64,000 bases of DNA from contig JBBHKE010000632.1 in assembly GCA_037447655.1 (NCBI GenBank), forward strand, positions 59,571 to 123,570, written 5' to 3'. This stretch comes from Zygnema cylindricum (taxonomy: Eukaryota > Streptophyta > Zygnematophyceae > Zygnematales > Zygnemataceae). The notes under the pieces were generated by a model. That model saw nothing but the letters and a program-made list of their open reading frames with translations. It ran no database searches and had not been told where the DNA came from. Below, piece after piece: positions 26,361 to 37,905 of the stretch. Each line of letters opens with the position of its first letter. The stretch's first letter is position 1. Position numbers and translations under genes: made by a program.

Positions 26361-26368
26361 AATATAAA
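26361..26368 (+). promoter_or_regulatory. TATA-like box of adenylosuccinate synthetase
   Basis: AATATAAA lies about 170 bases upstream of the ATG at 26541, a reasonable place for a core promoter with a roughly 145-base 5' UTR. It is inferred from motif and position only. Confidence 0.45.
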
Positions 26369-26540
26369 GTCGTGAACCCCGAAACTCTTCTGTTCTTTGA
26401 GTCTTGACGGCCTTCGTCGCCGCAGCTCCGAGTCGCTGACAATTGCAGTTGTCATTGCGACCATTTTCCTTCCTTCAATACAATTAAAAGATCTCTTTTA
26501 CAGTGCTAAATCCTGTGAGGTGCTCTGTCGCCTTGTAGCC

Positions 26541-28548
26541 ATGGCGTCCTCTGCCCTCTCTCTCCATTTAGCCACTTCTGCTGTTCCTTCCTGCACCTCT
26601 TTCAATGGCTTCTCCACAGAGTCTTCCTCTTTCGCCTCCTCTAGAGCACCCAAATTGTCTCTCTCAGCTCTGTTTTCGTCTAAAGTAAGCTGTAAACGTG
26701 TCCGGTCTAGTCATTCGAAAAGGAAAGGCAGTCCTATCTGTCAGGCGCCTGTTACTGCTTCCGAAACTGCAGTACAGTCGGCCGAACAAAAAGTAGAAGA
26801 TCATTGGTCTAGGTTGAACCAGGTCTGCGCAGTCCTTGGATCGCAGTGGGGTGACGAAGGCAAAGGAAAGCTTGTTGATATTCTGGCTCAACGATATGAT
26901 GTTGTTGCTCGCTGTCAGGTAATTGTCTATTATTTTGTTTATTGTTGCTTTGTTTTCACTTTCAAGGACTGTAACCTGTGTGGAGCTCGAAGTGGTTTTT
27001 GTTGATGTATGTTGTGGCGGTGGCCATGTTATTAAGTGTATCTTACTCTAAATTTGTCAAGTGAAAGGTTTGAGTTTGTAATTGTGGCAGAGCATGGCTT
27101 AAATAGCAGAGAGAGAGAGAGTTACTTAAATTGGCTCAAATGGATGTTATAAATGGGTGCCTTAAAATTAAAAATGGAACTTCAGCCTTACAGTTGGCAT
27201 TTGACAATCCTGGAATCACTGCATCGAAAACAAAAATATTACATTGTATGGTTGTAGTTAAGCCTGTTTTTTATTTCACCAGTTAATTGCAGTGTATCGG
27301 TGAAACGTCCATTGAGTCTTAGAGTGTGTTGGTTAATCAACAGACCAACTCACCAGAGTTGGCAGTCAGGTATTATTTGATAAAATTTTGACATTGTCAC
27401 AAGCTATTGGTAGCATGAGATAGGTAAACCGAAGGGGACATACAACTTATGATTTTTGCCCTTATAAGTTCAAGCCTCAAATTGGCTGGAAAAAACACGA
27501 TTTTTTCCACCACAATAATGCTGCTCGAATCTCTGAGTGTACTATCGGCCATTAGTGTATTGCATTGTAGCAGTCGAAGATTTTGATCAACTGCTTGAAG
27601 AGCAACTGAGCAATCCTCAACCTTGTTTCAGTATTTGACTATGCGTCACTCCCTTTCGTCGACAGCTTTCATAAGACTTTGATATAAGCATAATGGTTGT
27701 TACAAAATTGCTGGTGTCCTGCTTGGGAAAAATGTCTGATGGATGGTAGCTTATGAAGGGGAGCTGAGCTGTTCACAATCCAGGAAGTAAGGCGAGGATG
27801 CCAGACTATACGATAGCCAGGCACTTGGCCTGGACATGAATGCCCAGCATTAACTGAGTGCCTGTCCTGAAAGCTACGTTGTTGTGTTGACATGCATTTG
27901 AAGTCCAAAGGTTTGTGCAATTTCATTGGGATTCTACTCGCATTAAGCAGTATCAAGGGATGGGAAGATTGGATGCTTATTTCCAGAAATTCCCCTTAGT
28001 TAAAAAAGTGATTGAGTGTAGCTACTCTGCAAACGCTGTCCGATTTCTGCATGAAGTTTACCAATTTATATCAATTATAGCTCAAGAATTATGATATTAT
28101 CCTCTCCGTTCACATACTGCATCAATTCTGACATTTTTGTTGTACAGCATTACTGACGTTACTGTTAGAAATTTTCACACAACTTCCTCTGCCAAACAGC
28201 TGAACCGACTATTTGAGATGTTTGCAGGGCGGTGCCAATGCAGGCCACACTATTTACAACAGTGAGGGTAAGAAATTTGCGCTTCACCTTGTTCCATCGG
28301 GCATTCTGCATCCCACGGCCCAGTGTGTGGTAGGCAATGGAGTCGTGGTACATTTGCCCGGCTTCTTTAAGGAGCTGGATGGCCTTGAGGCCAATGGGGT
28401 TCCAGTGGACGGCCGAATAATTATTTCAGATCGGGCACACCTCCTGTTCGATTTGCACCAGACTGTGGATGGTCTCCGGGAGGCTGAGCTGGCAGGCAGC
28501 ATGATTGGTACAACGCGACGAGGGATTGGTCCTGCCTATGCCAGCAAG
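26541..28548 (+). CDS. Adenylosuccinate synthetase, N-terminal half (two exons)
   Basis: Exon 1 is 26541-26918 (126 codons) and exon 2 is 28228-28548 (107 codons), joined in phase 0. Residues 1-about 85 are Ser/Ala/Arg-rich, like a plastid transit peptide. The GTP-binding loop [11 protein letters not shown] is at residues 100-110. GGANAGHT at 127-134 is the IMP-binding region. [13 protein letters not shown] and [12 protein letters not shown] follow. The enzyme makes adenylosuccinate from IMP, aspartate and GTP, the first committed step to AMP, in plastids of plants. The family is about 430-490 residues; only 233 are encoded here before a GT donor at 28549. No further exon was found on the plus strand up to 64 kb, although three other genes follow on the opposite strand. 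The gene is therefore truncated, misassembled, or has an extremely long intron. Confidence 0.93.
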
Positions 28549-28634
28549 GTGGGGGAAAGTTCACATGAAAGGCTACACCGCTGCCTGCTATTTGAGTTAG
28601 TGAATTATTAGCTTTATCACTTTATTAGAATTGA

Positions 28635-28762
28635 CTACACTAAATGCCGTGTGGCTCATTATGGGTCGCTTAACTAAAGAGTGTCAAAAACACTTATTTT
28701 TGATTTTGGGTCAAAAAAGCGCTCACTATAACTAGAACAATTGACTCTAATAGCGATGGGTA
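28635..28762 (-). mobile_element. MITE copy (shared with 16940-17062)
   Basis: On the minus strand it begins CGCTATTAGAGTCAA and includes ATGAGCCACACGGCATTTAG and GTAGTCAA, matching the 16.9-kb copy. Confidence 0.6.
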
Positions 28763-29363
28763 GTGTAGTGGCTAAGACTACCACTGTGCTTTTTTCAGCT
28801 AGAGGCTTTAGGGAATTCTAATACATGTACAGATTAAAGAGAAAAAAATTGATTTTTTTTTTTTTTTTAAATATTTAATAGATTTTTTTCCACGATTTTG
28901 CAATCCAGTTTACCTCGGAAGAAAATGGCCTTTGAAGGTTTGGAAGTCCTACAGAATTAGGGTGTGTGGCTGGTCAACTGCCCTCCATTCGTCTCCCTCC
29001 CTCTTTCTCCCTCCCTCTCCCTCTCTCTCTCCCTCTCTCTCGGACTCTATGCCAACAATGAACAAATTACAAATTCACAATTGAAGCAAAAAATAGCCAT
29101 TTTTGTATTCATGCGAGGGATATGGACCATATCATTCACATGAATACAAAAATGTCTCTTTTCCAAATTTCCATACATTTTTACCTGTACAGGGAAAAGT
29201 ATACGAAATTTACGAAGAGTTCAAAATCAAGAAAAATAATTGAATATTTGTAAAAAAGTCAAAAAATCCACGAATGAAACAACTAGGGACATAAGCTTCT
29301 GAAAGTCAAAAGTGGTGGAGCACACATTTCCCTATTTCCCTTCATCCTTATTTTGTTTTTTTT

Positions 29364-29553
29364 GACAATGCCTTCACATGACCCTTGGTTTTCTTGCGCG
29401 TGGGAAATATTTCAGCTATTCTTTTACAGACTAACGGGTACAAATGGGTCTATAATACTTAGTGCCCAACGCTCTATCGGAAACAACATGTAGAATTTGA
29501 AAAACACGGAGGTCGATCGATTCCCGATTTCAGACATTTTAACAGAAAATCCA
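29364..29553. repeat. Dispersed 190-bp repeat (copy 1)
   Basis: It shares its whole length with 37423-37613, including ACAAATGGGT and AGAAAATCCA words in the same order and orientation. Divergence is moderate. No ends were recognised. Confidence 0.7.
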
Positions 29554-30614
29554 AAAAAATATTTCTCTTGCCTTTGAAATCAATTTTTGCACGGACAAAA
29601 GTTGATACATAGTTGATAAGTGCCAAAAAAAACATTAATGCTACCCAACTGATATACAAAAAGGTAGAAGACTCCCAATATAATCAGCCCACACTGGGAA
29701 ACGTTTCGAATAGGAAAAACGTCTAATTAGTTTACATAACATGTTGGCCTTCAAGTTTGGTGAAAGAGAAAGAAAAGGCTTCTTTCCCCGTCTTTCCATT
29801 TCTCGACCTGTGACAAATGTCACAAAAAATCCTCAAGGGACAAGATCGCCCTTACATTTCTTACTGAGATAAGTACCTAACGAAAGAATTACGTTATGTC
29901 AACTTGTGACTGATACATGTTGAAGAAGGAGAGAAAAACAATCAATCATCGGAATTGAATCCGTCAAAATCGCAAGCCGCAAGTACAAATCCGAGACTTT
30001 CTATCGCCCAAATTGCCGAAGAACGACGGTCTTCTCCTTTTTTCTTTCGTGAAATTCAGCAAGAATCTACATAAAAAGATAGGGAAAAGGATACGCAAAC
30101 AGGTAAGTACAAAGTTACGTAAGAAGATACCTAGCTTTCTAATAACGGAAGGTCGGAAAATATGCCATATCTAAATATATAAAAAGCATGGTATAAACTC
30201 CTTTAAACAACTTATAAATTCTGAGCAAATCTCACTACTTCTAACATCAAAATTCCTACAAATCCAAAAAGCGGGTCACATAGAAACCAGAAATTATATT
30301 TTTATTTAAAAAAACTTCATTTAGTAGAAGAGTCAATGTATAACAAAGTAATTCAAAACGAAAACCATAGATAGTATTGTTTGATTTACTTTTTTGAGCT
30401 TATTCCTCTCCACGTAATAGGATAAAGAACAAAGAGAATATGAATACAAATACGAATATAAGAATATAAGCATACAACAATTTAAGAATCTAAGAATATT
30501 CTAAAAGAATATTCAATATATGACTAAAAGAATGTAAGAATATAAGAATACAAGAATGAGAACGGGAAATAAAAAGAAAAAGCAAAAAAAAGGAGAAAAA
30601 ATAAAACTCTATAC

Positions 30615-30693
30615 CTGACAAAGTTTGGGCCTCTTTCCATCCAACAATAACCCTAAACTCTCCACTTTCTATGTCCATCTTCAGAATATCCAC
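30615..30693 (-). CDS. Orphan exon with FkbM-methyltransferase-like motif
   Basis: A 79-bp open segment is bounded by a consensus acceptor (TTTTCAG) and donor (AG-GTATAG). It reads VDILKMDIESGEFRVI then VGWKEAQTLSG. The (I/V)D.LK.DIE.GE pattern is the strand motif shared by FkbM-type SAM methyltransferases. No companion exons could be assigned, so it may be a remnant of a gene or an exon of a gene I cannot reconstruct. Chance resemblance is possible. Confidence 0.35.
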
Positions 30694-31382
30694 CTGAAAA
30701 CAAAAATCCAAAGCAAAAATGAAGTAGGTGAAAATGACCAAATAAGAAAACATAAAACCATTCATGGTTAGCAGAATTTTCTTAGAATACGACCCTACTT
30801 TGATTTTTCGTAAAAAACAAAACGCAAAATTGTTACTGAGTTTTCCTAAAAAAAAAAAACAAACCATAAAAATGATAGTAATTACATCTTAAATAACCGA
30901 AGAAGATATTTGTTGGTGGGTGTCGGTGGGTGTCGGTGGATGTTGGTGGGTTTTTGTTTAAAAAACCATAAAAAAAAGTCGCAAATTGTGACCATTCAAC
31001 TTCCTTACTCTGGTTCAAAAAATACAAAAAACGTTGGGTATTTAAACTCACATTAACAATTTCTTTTCTGCCACAAGTTTTTCCTTAGTCTTTACAGGGA
31101 CCGGTTTTATCCATTTGACAATACATAAACTTGGAAAATTACAAATTCCATTGCATTAAAACCAGATTCAACCAAATCTCTCTCCCTTTTACCCTTCAAA
31201 ATCCTGTAATTCTTGAAAATCCAGTTATCCTTCGAATTCCTTCCTCCAAAAAAACTCTTTCTTCGGAGTGCCAATAGAACATACTCTCTTTCTCCTCCCT
31301 CTCTTCCACCTTCTCCATTGAATCGCATCAGAGACAGAGAGACACACACACACACAGTTTACTTTCACTTTAGAGAACGGAT

Positions 31383-31870
31383 GGAGGCACAGGGACGCCC
31401 AGGCCATCAGATTGCCAAGGGGGAATGAGAGAGGCGAGAAGAGAATTGTAGCGAGGGAATGAGAGAAAGGGGAGAGATGAGGACGGGAGAAGGTTCAAAA
31501 GGTTCTAACTTGTGACACTCAAAGGGAATCACATTCGTTTTATGCCTTCCTCAACATTCCCTTCATCCTCGCCTCTGCAAGGAACCACAAATCCCATAGC
31601 AAGTTCACTATTTCATCGTTGATATGAGGAGAATATTCAAAAGAACCAGAAACGATGATTCCATAATTGATTCTCGACTGACAGCAAACAACCAGTATTC
31701 ACTTGCCATGGCCTACATTGTTACTGCCTCAAAAAGTGAAATAAATACCAATGGAATACGGGGCGACAACCAGACATCTAAACAAGTGCCAAAGGAAAAC
31801 ATGAAGGCAAACAATCGCCTTCCACAACAAGGCTAGATACATAACAAAGGAATGAATGTTTTGCACATAC
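31383..31870 (-). pseudogene. Decayed pieces of duplicated mTERF locus
   Basis: The stretch 31383-31480 matches the 5' start region of the intact mTERF gene (34148-34240); on the minus strand it opens with MAWASL...PFSK and then diverges. The adjacent 31497-31870 matches the 3'-flanking region of that gene (32518-32880), including TCTAACTTGTGA-like and AACATGAAGG-like words. The order indicates a tandem array of mTERF loci in which one coding body was lost. Confidence 0.55.
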
Positions 31871-32873
31871 ATTTTTGAACACACAAAAGCTACTCCAAAT
31901 TTGTAATCAAATACCACGTTGTTGGATTGAAGATTGTACAAAGGGAATGGCAATTCCCCACAAGATTTGCCTTCACGACAGCATGACGATGTCGCTTCAT
32001 CATTTTTCAAGGCATAAGTTTAGAACTGGTGGTTCTGCGGTCAAACAAAAAAAGAATGAGAAGTTGTGAAGATGATAGTAACACAACATATTTTCAAAAA
32101 AAAACCAATATGCAACAAAGAAAAGTTGCAAGAATAGTGATTATTTCATTAGATTCTGTAGATATTACTCATGATGAAGAAAGACCTGTGGATCTTCGGC
32201 TGTTCACTATCTCTTCCTCCAAGATATACTTTTAAAAGCGGGAGATGGAAAACATTTGCAGAAAAAGAAATCAAAAGTTTTAACGTAACAATTCGCATTC
32301 AAATCCTTTTTCTACAAACTAAAAAAACTCCTAAAAGTCTAATTCAATTCTAACAAAAAGGAGACAAACACCAGAGGGAAAAAGTGCATCATTTCTCGTC
32401 CACCACCTTTTAACAATCTCCACAATAGCATCCCACTACTAATCACAAATTCACTGACGCGTTATCCACAAGAATTAAGCCAAGCCTTTTAACTAGCGAG
32501 CAATCAAGCAAATTCAGGGGGTACTAACTTGTGATGGTGGACGAGCACATCAACACACAACAACAAAACATCGTTTGTTTTCGTCCTACCTTTAGTCCTT
32601 TTCATCTTCACCTCTAGAAGTACAAATACAAATTTCCAAGAGTAAGTTCCCTCTTTAAATGTTGGAAAATGAGATGAGGAGAGCATATGGAAAAAATCAA
32701 AACAATGATTCCACAATTGATTCCCAATCTGACAACAGTGGTCGGCGTTCATTTTCCATAGCCTCACCAAGTGGCAAAAAGTAGAATGAGTATCAATGGA
32801 AAACGTGAACACAAACAAACACCTATCCCAAGGAGGCTAAAAACATAATGAGAGAGTGCAGGACTTTTCGCAC
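31871..32873. other. Intergenic region with mTERF 3'-flank repeat
   Basis: AT-rich. It includes the 32518-32873 copy of the duplicated mTERF 3' flank. No other gene-like feature was seen. Confidence 0.5.
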
Positions 32874-34166
32874 TTACACTTTACTACACATTAAAGAAAC
32901 GCCGAATCTTCTTTCAAATCCCTCGTTTGATGCACCGAAAATGGTTTGTAAAGAATAGTCATTACTATCTTTTTTGGCCTTCATCAGGGACTCATAACGT
33001 GGTTTCAATCGCTTTTCAAGAGAGAATCCAAGAACCGTTGGGTATGGAGCCACATCCTGTATGCTGCGTTCCATTTCCTTCACCAAAAACTCCAATTTAG
33101 GGCTGAGGGTATCCCACGAGCAGCCTAAAAGTCTTGGGGAAGATTGAATCATTTTTAAGGCTTTCTCTTCTCCAAAATGTTGTTGAAGCTGTCTGTAAGT
33201 GTGTTCCATTGTGGAAGTTGGAGACAAGAGAATGGACGGTTGCTTCACCAAAAGCCGTTTTGCAATGTCATTGCCAAACAACTCTTGTAGTACTTTGACC
33301 CTTTGTTGCAATGCTCGGGGGTCTATACAACCAAGGATAGGAAATTTTGAGAGAATAGCTACACCCTGTGGATCGGGGAAAATGGCTTTGATTCCCTCTA
33401 TCCCTTCACTCAAAGTTTTTTCACTAATTGATAATATGTTTGGGTACTTCTCCAACACACAAGCAGTGATGGGCACATCTAGACTCGCCCACAGCTGCAG
33501 TTTGGATTCAAGAGTGGCAGGAAGAAAGCTTACGATCGCAGGATAACTAGAAATCAATTTTCCCAAATTTTGCACTTTCAAAGTGCCTTGGAGATAGTTG
33601 AGTACGGATTCATGTTGCTCATCTGTACCAGAAAGAACACTTAGACTTGGAAGAGACCCTCTTTCCAAAGCTTTGAGGAACTGTTGTGATTCGATTCCAT
33701 ACCTACGGAAAATGGCCGCCTTCCTAAGAATATGCTGTTTGTATTTCACAAGGGCGACAGAAAGTCTCTTCAAAAGTTGCTGAAGCTGCGGCCTGGAGCA
33801 TCCCAGACTGAGCAGAATCTTGGTGACATCTGCCACGTCAGCTTCTGGCCCTGCCTCGTGCTCTCTCCCCCTTGCCACGTGGTCTCGTCCCTCTGCCGCA
33901 TCCCCTCCTGGTTTTGCGGCGTGCCCTTCCCCGCCCCCCGCCCCGGTCTGGTCTTCGGCCTCGCATCGGGCCTTGGGTGGGCGGCGAGGGCGACAGTGCA
34001 GGCGGGCGAACTGCTGCCAGGAGGAGTGGTGGGGGGGTGCGGCTGGCTTGGCTTGTGGCACGTGTGGAGGGAGAGCTGGCGGCCGGCTGGACGGAGAGAG
34101 CAAAGCGAGGAGAGAAGCGAGAGAGCGAGAGAACGGCCGGAGGGAGCGCAAGGACGCCCAGGCCAT
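32874..34166 (-). CDS. mTERF-domain protein, single exon
   Basis: An uninterrupted frame of 430 codons starts at an ATG (MAWASLRSLRPFSRS) and ends in TAA. The first roughly 105 residues are Arg/Ser/Pro/Ala-rich with few acidic residues at the start, like an organelle transit peptide. The rest is helical, with the repeating hydrophobic-Pro pattern of mTERF motifs, for example LGKLISSYPAIVSFLP, CVLEKYPNILSISEKTL, AILSKFPILGCID and KMIQSSPRLLGCS. mTERF proteins bind nucleic acid in mitochondria or plastids and act in transcription, splicing or ribosome assembly. The N-terminal coding region is very GC-rich compared with the AT-rich surroundings. Which organelle cannot be told. Confidence 0.88.
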   Translation of the reverse strand: MAWASLRSLRPFSRSLASLLALLSPSSRPPALPPHVPQAKPAAPPHHSSWQQFARLHCRPRRPPKARCEAEDQTGAGGGEGHAAKPGGDAAEGRDHVARGREHEAGPEADVADVTKILLSLGCSRPQLQQLLKRLSVALVKYKQHILRKAAIFRRYGIESQQFLKALERGSLPSLSVLSGTDEQHESVLNYLQGTLKVQNLGKLISSYPAIVSFLPATLESKLQLWASLDVPITACVLEKYPNILSISEKTLSEGIEGIKAIFPDPQGVAILSKFPILGCIDPRALQQRVKVLQELFGNDIAKRLLVKQPSILLSPTSTMEHTYRQLQQHFGEEKALKMIQSSPRLLGCSWDTLSPKLEFLVKEMERSIQDVAPYPTVLGFSLEKRLKPRYESLMKAKKDSNDYSLQTIFGASNEGFERRFGVSLMCSKV

Positions 34167-34402
34167 CGGATGGCCAAGGGGGAAGGAGAGAGGAGAGGAG
34201 AATAGCAGCAGGGGAATGGGAGAGAAGGGAGAGATGAATAGGATTGTGTTTTAGGGCAAAGAATTGCAGCGAGGGAATGGAATAGTTCTTGAGAGTACGA
34301 GGTGTCTAAAATTATAAAATGTGAACAATTTTGCCGGCCGTCTAATTAAACGGCAAATTCAAACCATCGTTTTGAAAGGCGCGTTTGGACGCGATAATTT
34401 AT

Positions 34403-34504
34403 GTTGGTCCCGGTACGATATATCGAGGAATCTGCTCGATCGATATTCGATATATCGAATATCGAAATTATCGCGATATGAAACTACCCGATACCCAACA
34501 CTAA
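34403..34504. mobile_element. CGATATATCG element, right-end copy
   Basis: It contains GATATATCGA words and ends GATACCCAACACTAA, the same terminus as the element at 10417-10755. It is probably a truncated copy. Confidence 0.55.
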
Positions 34505-34784
34505 TTTTTAGGGTTAGTTTCAACTGGTAACAACGCTAATGTGAACATGAATGACTCACAACTAGCAGCCACGTGGCACTGTGCTATGCAATGAGTTTTT
34601 GAGGCATGCGGCGTCATTCGTTACGTCATAAAAACTGGCATATTTCCGATGTAATATCGTCAGACAAAACCGATATTAGAGAATTGTTGGCGTTTCATAT
34701 CGTTAGGTCGACAGGATATCGGTAAACTAAACTTCGATATAGTGAACATCGAATTTTCGGCCATTCTTTCAAAATCATCAAAGT

Positions 34785-35032
34785 ACACCGTGTATCGCTA
34801 TTAGTGTTGATATTTTTTTTCGCCACTTAATGCATTTTTTCTCCATACACATTTGTCCAATTTTCAGTTTTGAGACGCCAATCGGAAGCTGAGAATCTTA
34901 CCTTTCAAGCGCCAACGTCAGATCCATAATCCGACATGTCTGTACCGAGAAAAGATGTCTTAAGTGGCGAAAAAAACATTAACGCTAATAGCGATTCGCG
35001 GTTTACAGTACACTTTGGTAGGGAAAAATTAC
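34785..35032. mobile_element. MITE, TATTAGTG family, with clear inverted ends
   Basis: The left arm TACACCGTGTATCGCTATTA ... TTTTTTTCGCCACTTAA is mirrored by TTAAGTGGCGAAAAAAA ... TAATAGCGATTCGCGGT toward 35032. There is no coding capacity. Confidence 0.75.
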
Positions 35033-35099
35033 TGGCACATCGAACATCCTTCCGATACGATATGCAACACCATGTCCGAATAATTCGGGATTTTCCTTT

Positions 35100-36240
35100 G
35101 GGAATTGATAATGACAGTGACTGTTTTGGTTGCGGACAGTCACTTACGTCATTTTTTCAAAAAACGTACGCTTGAAGTACACACATGTACAAATTAAGCA
35201 GCGTTGAGTACAAATTTGACGGTCAATCGGTTGAACAACTTTGACTTTGAAAATATTTTTCAACCGCTTAAAATTATGCCGCGCTTGCTAACGTCGACCG
35301 TCATAATAAATTTAGCAATTCACACGGCAGGCGAACGTTTACGGTAACAAAAACTGCGGCAACCACATGTAAATAAAAAGTGTTGCAGACAGTCGCTTTT
35401 TGTCGTTATGTGAGCTCCACGGTGAGAGAACTTAGCCGCAAAATTGAAGTTTAAGCATGTAATCGTGACATTGAACTTAGACGCATAGCGAAACGAAACA
35501 CTTTTAAACTGAAGTATTATAAGTCTCGTACGGAAATATTATAACGCACGAAACGAAATAAACTATTATAATAAAACGAACAATATCATTTGAAATTATA
35601 TGAAAAAAATGCGCGTCGTCACGCGCGACGAAATCGAGCCACACTATATACGAAACAACAGTCTTACATCGATAGCGGAATGTTAGGATATTGGGCGATC
35701 GGCGTCGGCCGAAATCGTGCCGCCAAATGTTTAGTTCGGTTCGCATCAGGAATGTTTTGTTTTAGTTCGATACTGTACTTTTGTGTCGGTTCGGTTTGGT
35801 GCGAGCGCCGTGCGGTATTCATTTGTACGAATCGCACGCTGGCGATTTCGAAGAAATGCTGGTTCGCGAAGCGTGACGCGATTTTTTCGTCAACAAAAAT
35901 ATTTTATGTGTAAGTTCTCTCACCGTGGAGCTCACATAACGACAAAAAGTGACTGTCTGCAACACTTTTTATTTACATGTGGTTGCCGCAGTTTTGTTAC
36001 CGTAAACGTTCGCCGGCCGTGTGAATTGCTAAATTTATTATGACGGTCGACGTTCGCAAGCGCGGCATAATTTTAAGCGGTTGAAAAATATTTTCAAAGT
36101 CAAAGTTGTTCAACCGATTGACCGTCAAATTTGTACTCAACGGTGCTTTATTTGTACCTGTGTGTACTTCAAACGTACGTTTTTTGAAAAAATGACGTGA
36201 CTGTCCGCAACCAAAACAGTCACTGTCATTATCAATTCCC
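35100..36240. mobile_element. Mutator-like TIR element with 9-bp target duplication
   Basis: The two ends are perfect inverted repeats for the outer 20 bases (GGGAATTGATAATGACAGTG), and the arms are about 330 bases long with small differences (35100-35431 and 35911-36240). The element is flanked directly by TTTTCCTTT at 35091-35099 and 36241-36249. Long terminal inverted repeats plus a 9-bp duplication are the signature of Mutator-like elements. The 480-bp interior has no transposase, so it is non-autonomous. The exact target duplication and perfect outer ends suggest a fairly recent insertion. Confidence 0.85.
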
Positions 36241-37094
36241 TTTTCCTTTTTGTTTGTTTCTCTCCACATGTAGCTTTTCAGTTCTAGCATTGCTGCGGAC
36301 TCAAGCGTGTTCCCATGTGTTCAAGCATTTTTTTCCGTCGTTTTCACAGAAAATGGGACTTTCAACGGGAAAATATTTCGCCGTACGAAAAATGGTCAAA
36401 AAACACAAGTACATTTTGCGTCATCTTGGAACTTGAAAGGTACGGCAATTTGGCGTTATTATCATCGCGACCCACTTCCAGCTCATCTCCACACTTGCAC
36501 TGGAATCAAATCGCGACCTGATTTTTATCAAAATATTACCCTATTGACGAATAGAAGTGGGATTGCACGCGTCAAACGTTTTCAAAAATTTTGAACGAGG
36601 AGGAGTACACTATTTTTCCACCTGCTCGTCACGCGCATGTACGTACGAAAATGACGAGCATGTACGGAAAAAAAAATCGTTGGGGTTTCGGACCTCCACT
36701 TTCATTCATGTGTCCTTCGCAAAATTTTATGTCGTCCTCGTCTCTCCCCCTCACTCTCACTCGACTGCTCCTCTTTCTCTCTTAATTACACGAGATGCAG
36801 CAATAATAATGCCGAATGAAGATTTTTTTTTTCATTTTTTGATTATTTTTGGTCTAATTTTGATGGTATATCGAAAAATAAAAGATAAGAAAACGAAATT
36901 GCGAAGCCATGGCGGAAAATCTACGCACGGATGACGTCACATGGTACCGTGACTGCGCTATGTCACAAATCCCTAAATATCTACAACGTCACAAAAACCT
37001 CGACGTCCGGACGTCTACAATCGTCGCCGTTTTTGTAAACGTCGCCAACTTTAGGAAGTGTCGTCTTTGTCTCATTTCGATTTGTAGACTGTCG

Positions 37095-37251
37095 CACATT
37101 TTGTAGACGTCTACAGCTGTCACATATTTGAAGTAATGAAGGCCCAGGTAATGATTGACATATGCACACTTTGAAAAGTACACCGTAAAATCTGCGCTAA
37201 AATCCAAAGTAATGTTTCAAAATACCGGTTACATGGGAACACGCCCTCAGA
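37095..37251. repeat. Dispersed repeat end (copy 2)
   Basis: Matches 25780-25941, ending in ACACGCCCT. Confidence 0.65.
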
Positions 37252-37422
37252 ATGTTTACCATCGCGCTTTAGAAATAAGTTGGCATATTCTGATTATTGT
37301 AACTTAGGATATATGTAAAATACTCTATTTCACTCAGGCGTCATTATAAGATACTAGGAAAAAATACTCTTGGTTCTCATTAAGCTTCAATCCAAAATTT
37401 CTGTAATATTTTTGTCGTTTTA

Positions 37423-37613
37423 GACAGTGCCTTCGCAAAACCCTTAGTTCTTTAACAAGCGGACAGTATTTTAGCTATTTTTTTCAAAGCCAAACGGGCA
37501 CAAATGGGTGTTTCATACTTCAATGGCCAGTACTCTACAGGAACGAGCATGCAGAAATTCCAAAACACAAATGTCAATCTATTCCCCATTTCGAACTATT
37601 TTAAAGAAAATCC
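37423..37613. repeat. Dispersed 190-bp repeat (copy 2)
   Basis: Matches 29364-29553 in the same orientation. Confidence 0.7.
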
Positions 37614-37689
37614 ACTAACTTAACTTGCTCAACCATTTTCAGTTTTCTGTTCTTGTTTCTGTAACTGGCACATGCCTAGCAATGTGGCA

Positions 37690-37905
37690 AGTACAACATG
37701 TATCGCTATTAGAGTTAAAGTATTTTCAGCCACTTCAACATCTTTTCTCTGTACACAATTTGTCCGATATTGAATCTGACAGTTACGATTGAAAGATAAG
37801 ATTCTCACCTTCCGGAAGGCGGTCTCCGTTTGAAAATCGGACAAGTTATGCAGTTCAAAGATGTTTCAGGTGTCAAAAAAAAATGTTAAAAACCAAAGCA
37901 CTAAA
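37690..37905. mobile_element. MITE copy, TATTAGTG family
   Basis: It begins TGTATCGCTATTAGAGTTAA and carries GCCACTT, the CTCTGTACACAATTTGTCCG region and TGTCAAAAAAAAATGTTAA, parallel to the 34785-35032 element but more diverged at the right end. Confidence 0.55.

Larger units (their letters stand above)
20427..26540. other. Transposon island between MYB3R paralogue and adenylosuccinate synthetase
   Basis: About 6 kb dominated by inverted-repeat elements and GTAC/CCGTAC-rich sequence. Segments at 20870-21235 and about 25255-25560 are related in inverted orientation but with blocks in a different order. No host gene was recognised. The last few hundred bases contain the synthetase promoter. 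Confidence 0.6.
28549..30614. other. Region after the last recognisable synthetase exon
   Basis: It should be intron if the synthetase gene is intact. It contains a MITE at 28635-28762, a CT-rich tract at about 28980-29040, and a dispersed repeat at 29364-29553. No exon was recognised. Confidence 0.5.

Noticed and set aside
33732-34254. Three plus-strand frames of 121-157 codons
   Set aside because: Antisense to the GC-rich 5' end of the mTERF gene; composition explains the open frames.
35997-36594. Plus- and minus-strand frames near the Mutator-like element
   Set aside because: They run across the inverted-repeat arm and its flank and show no motif.
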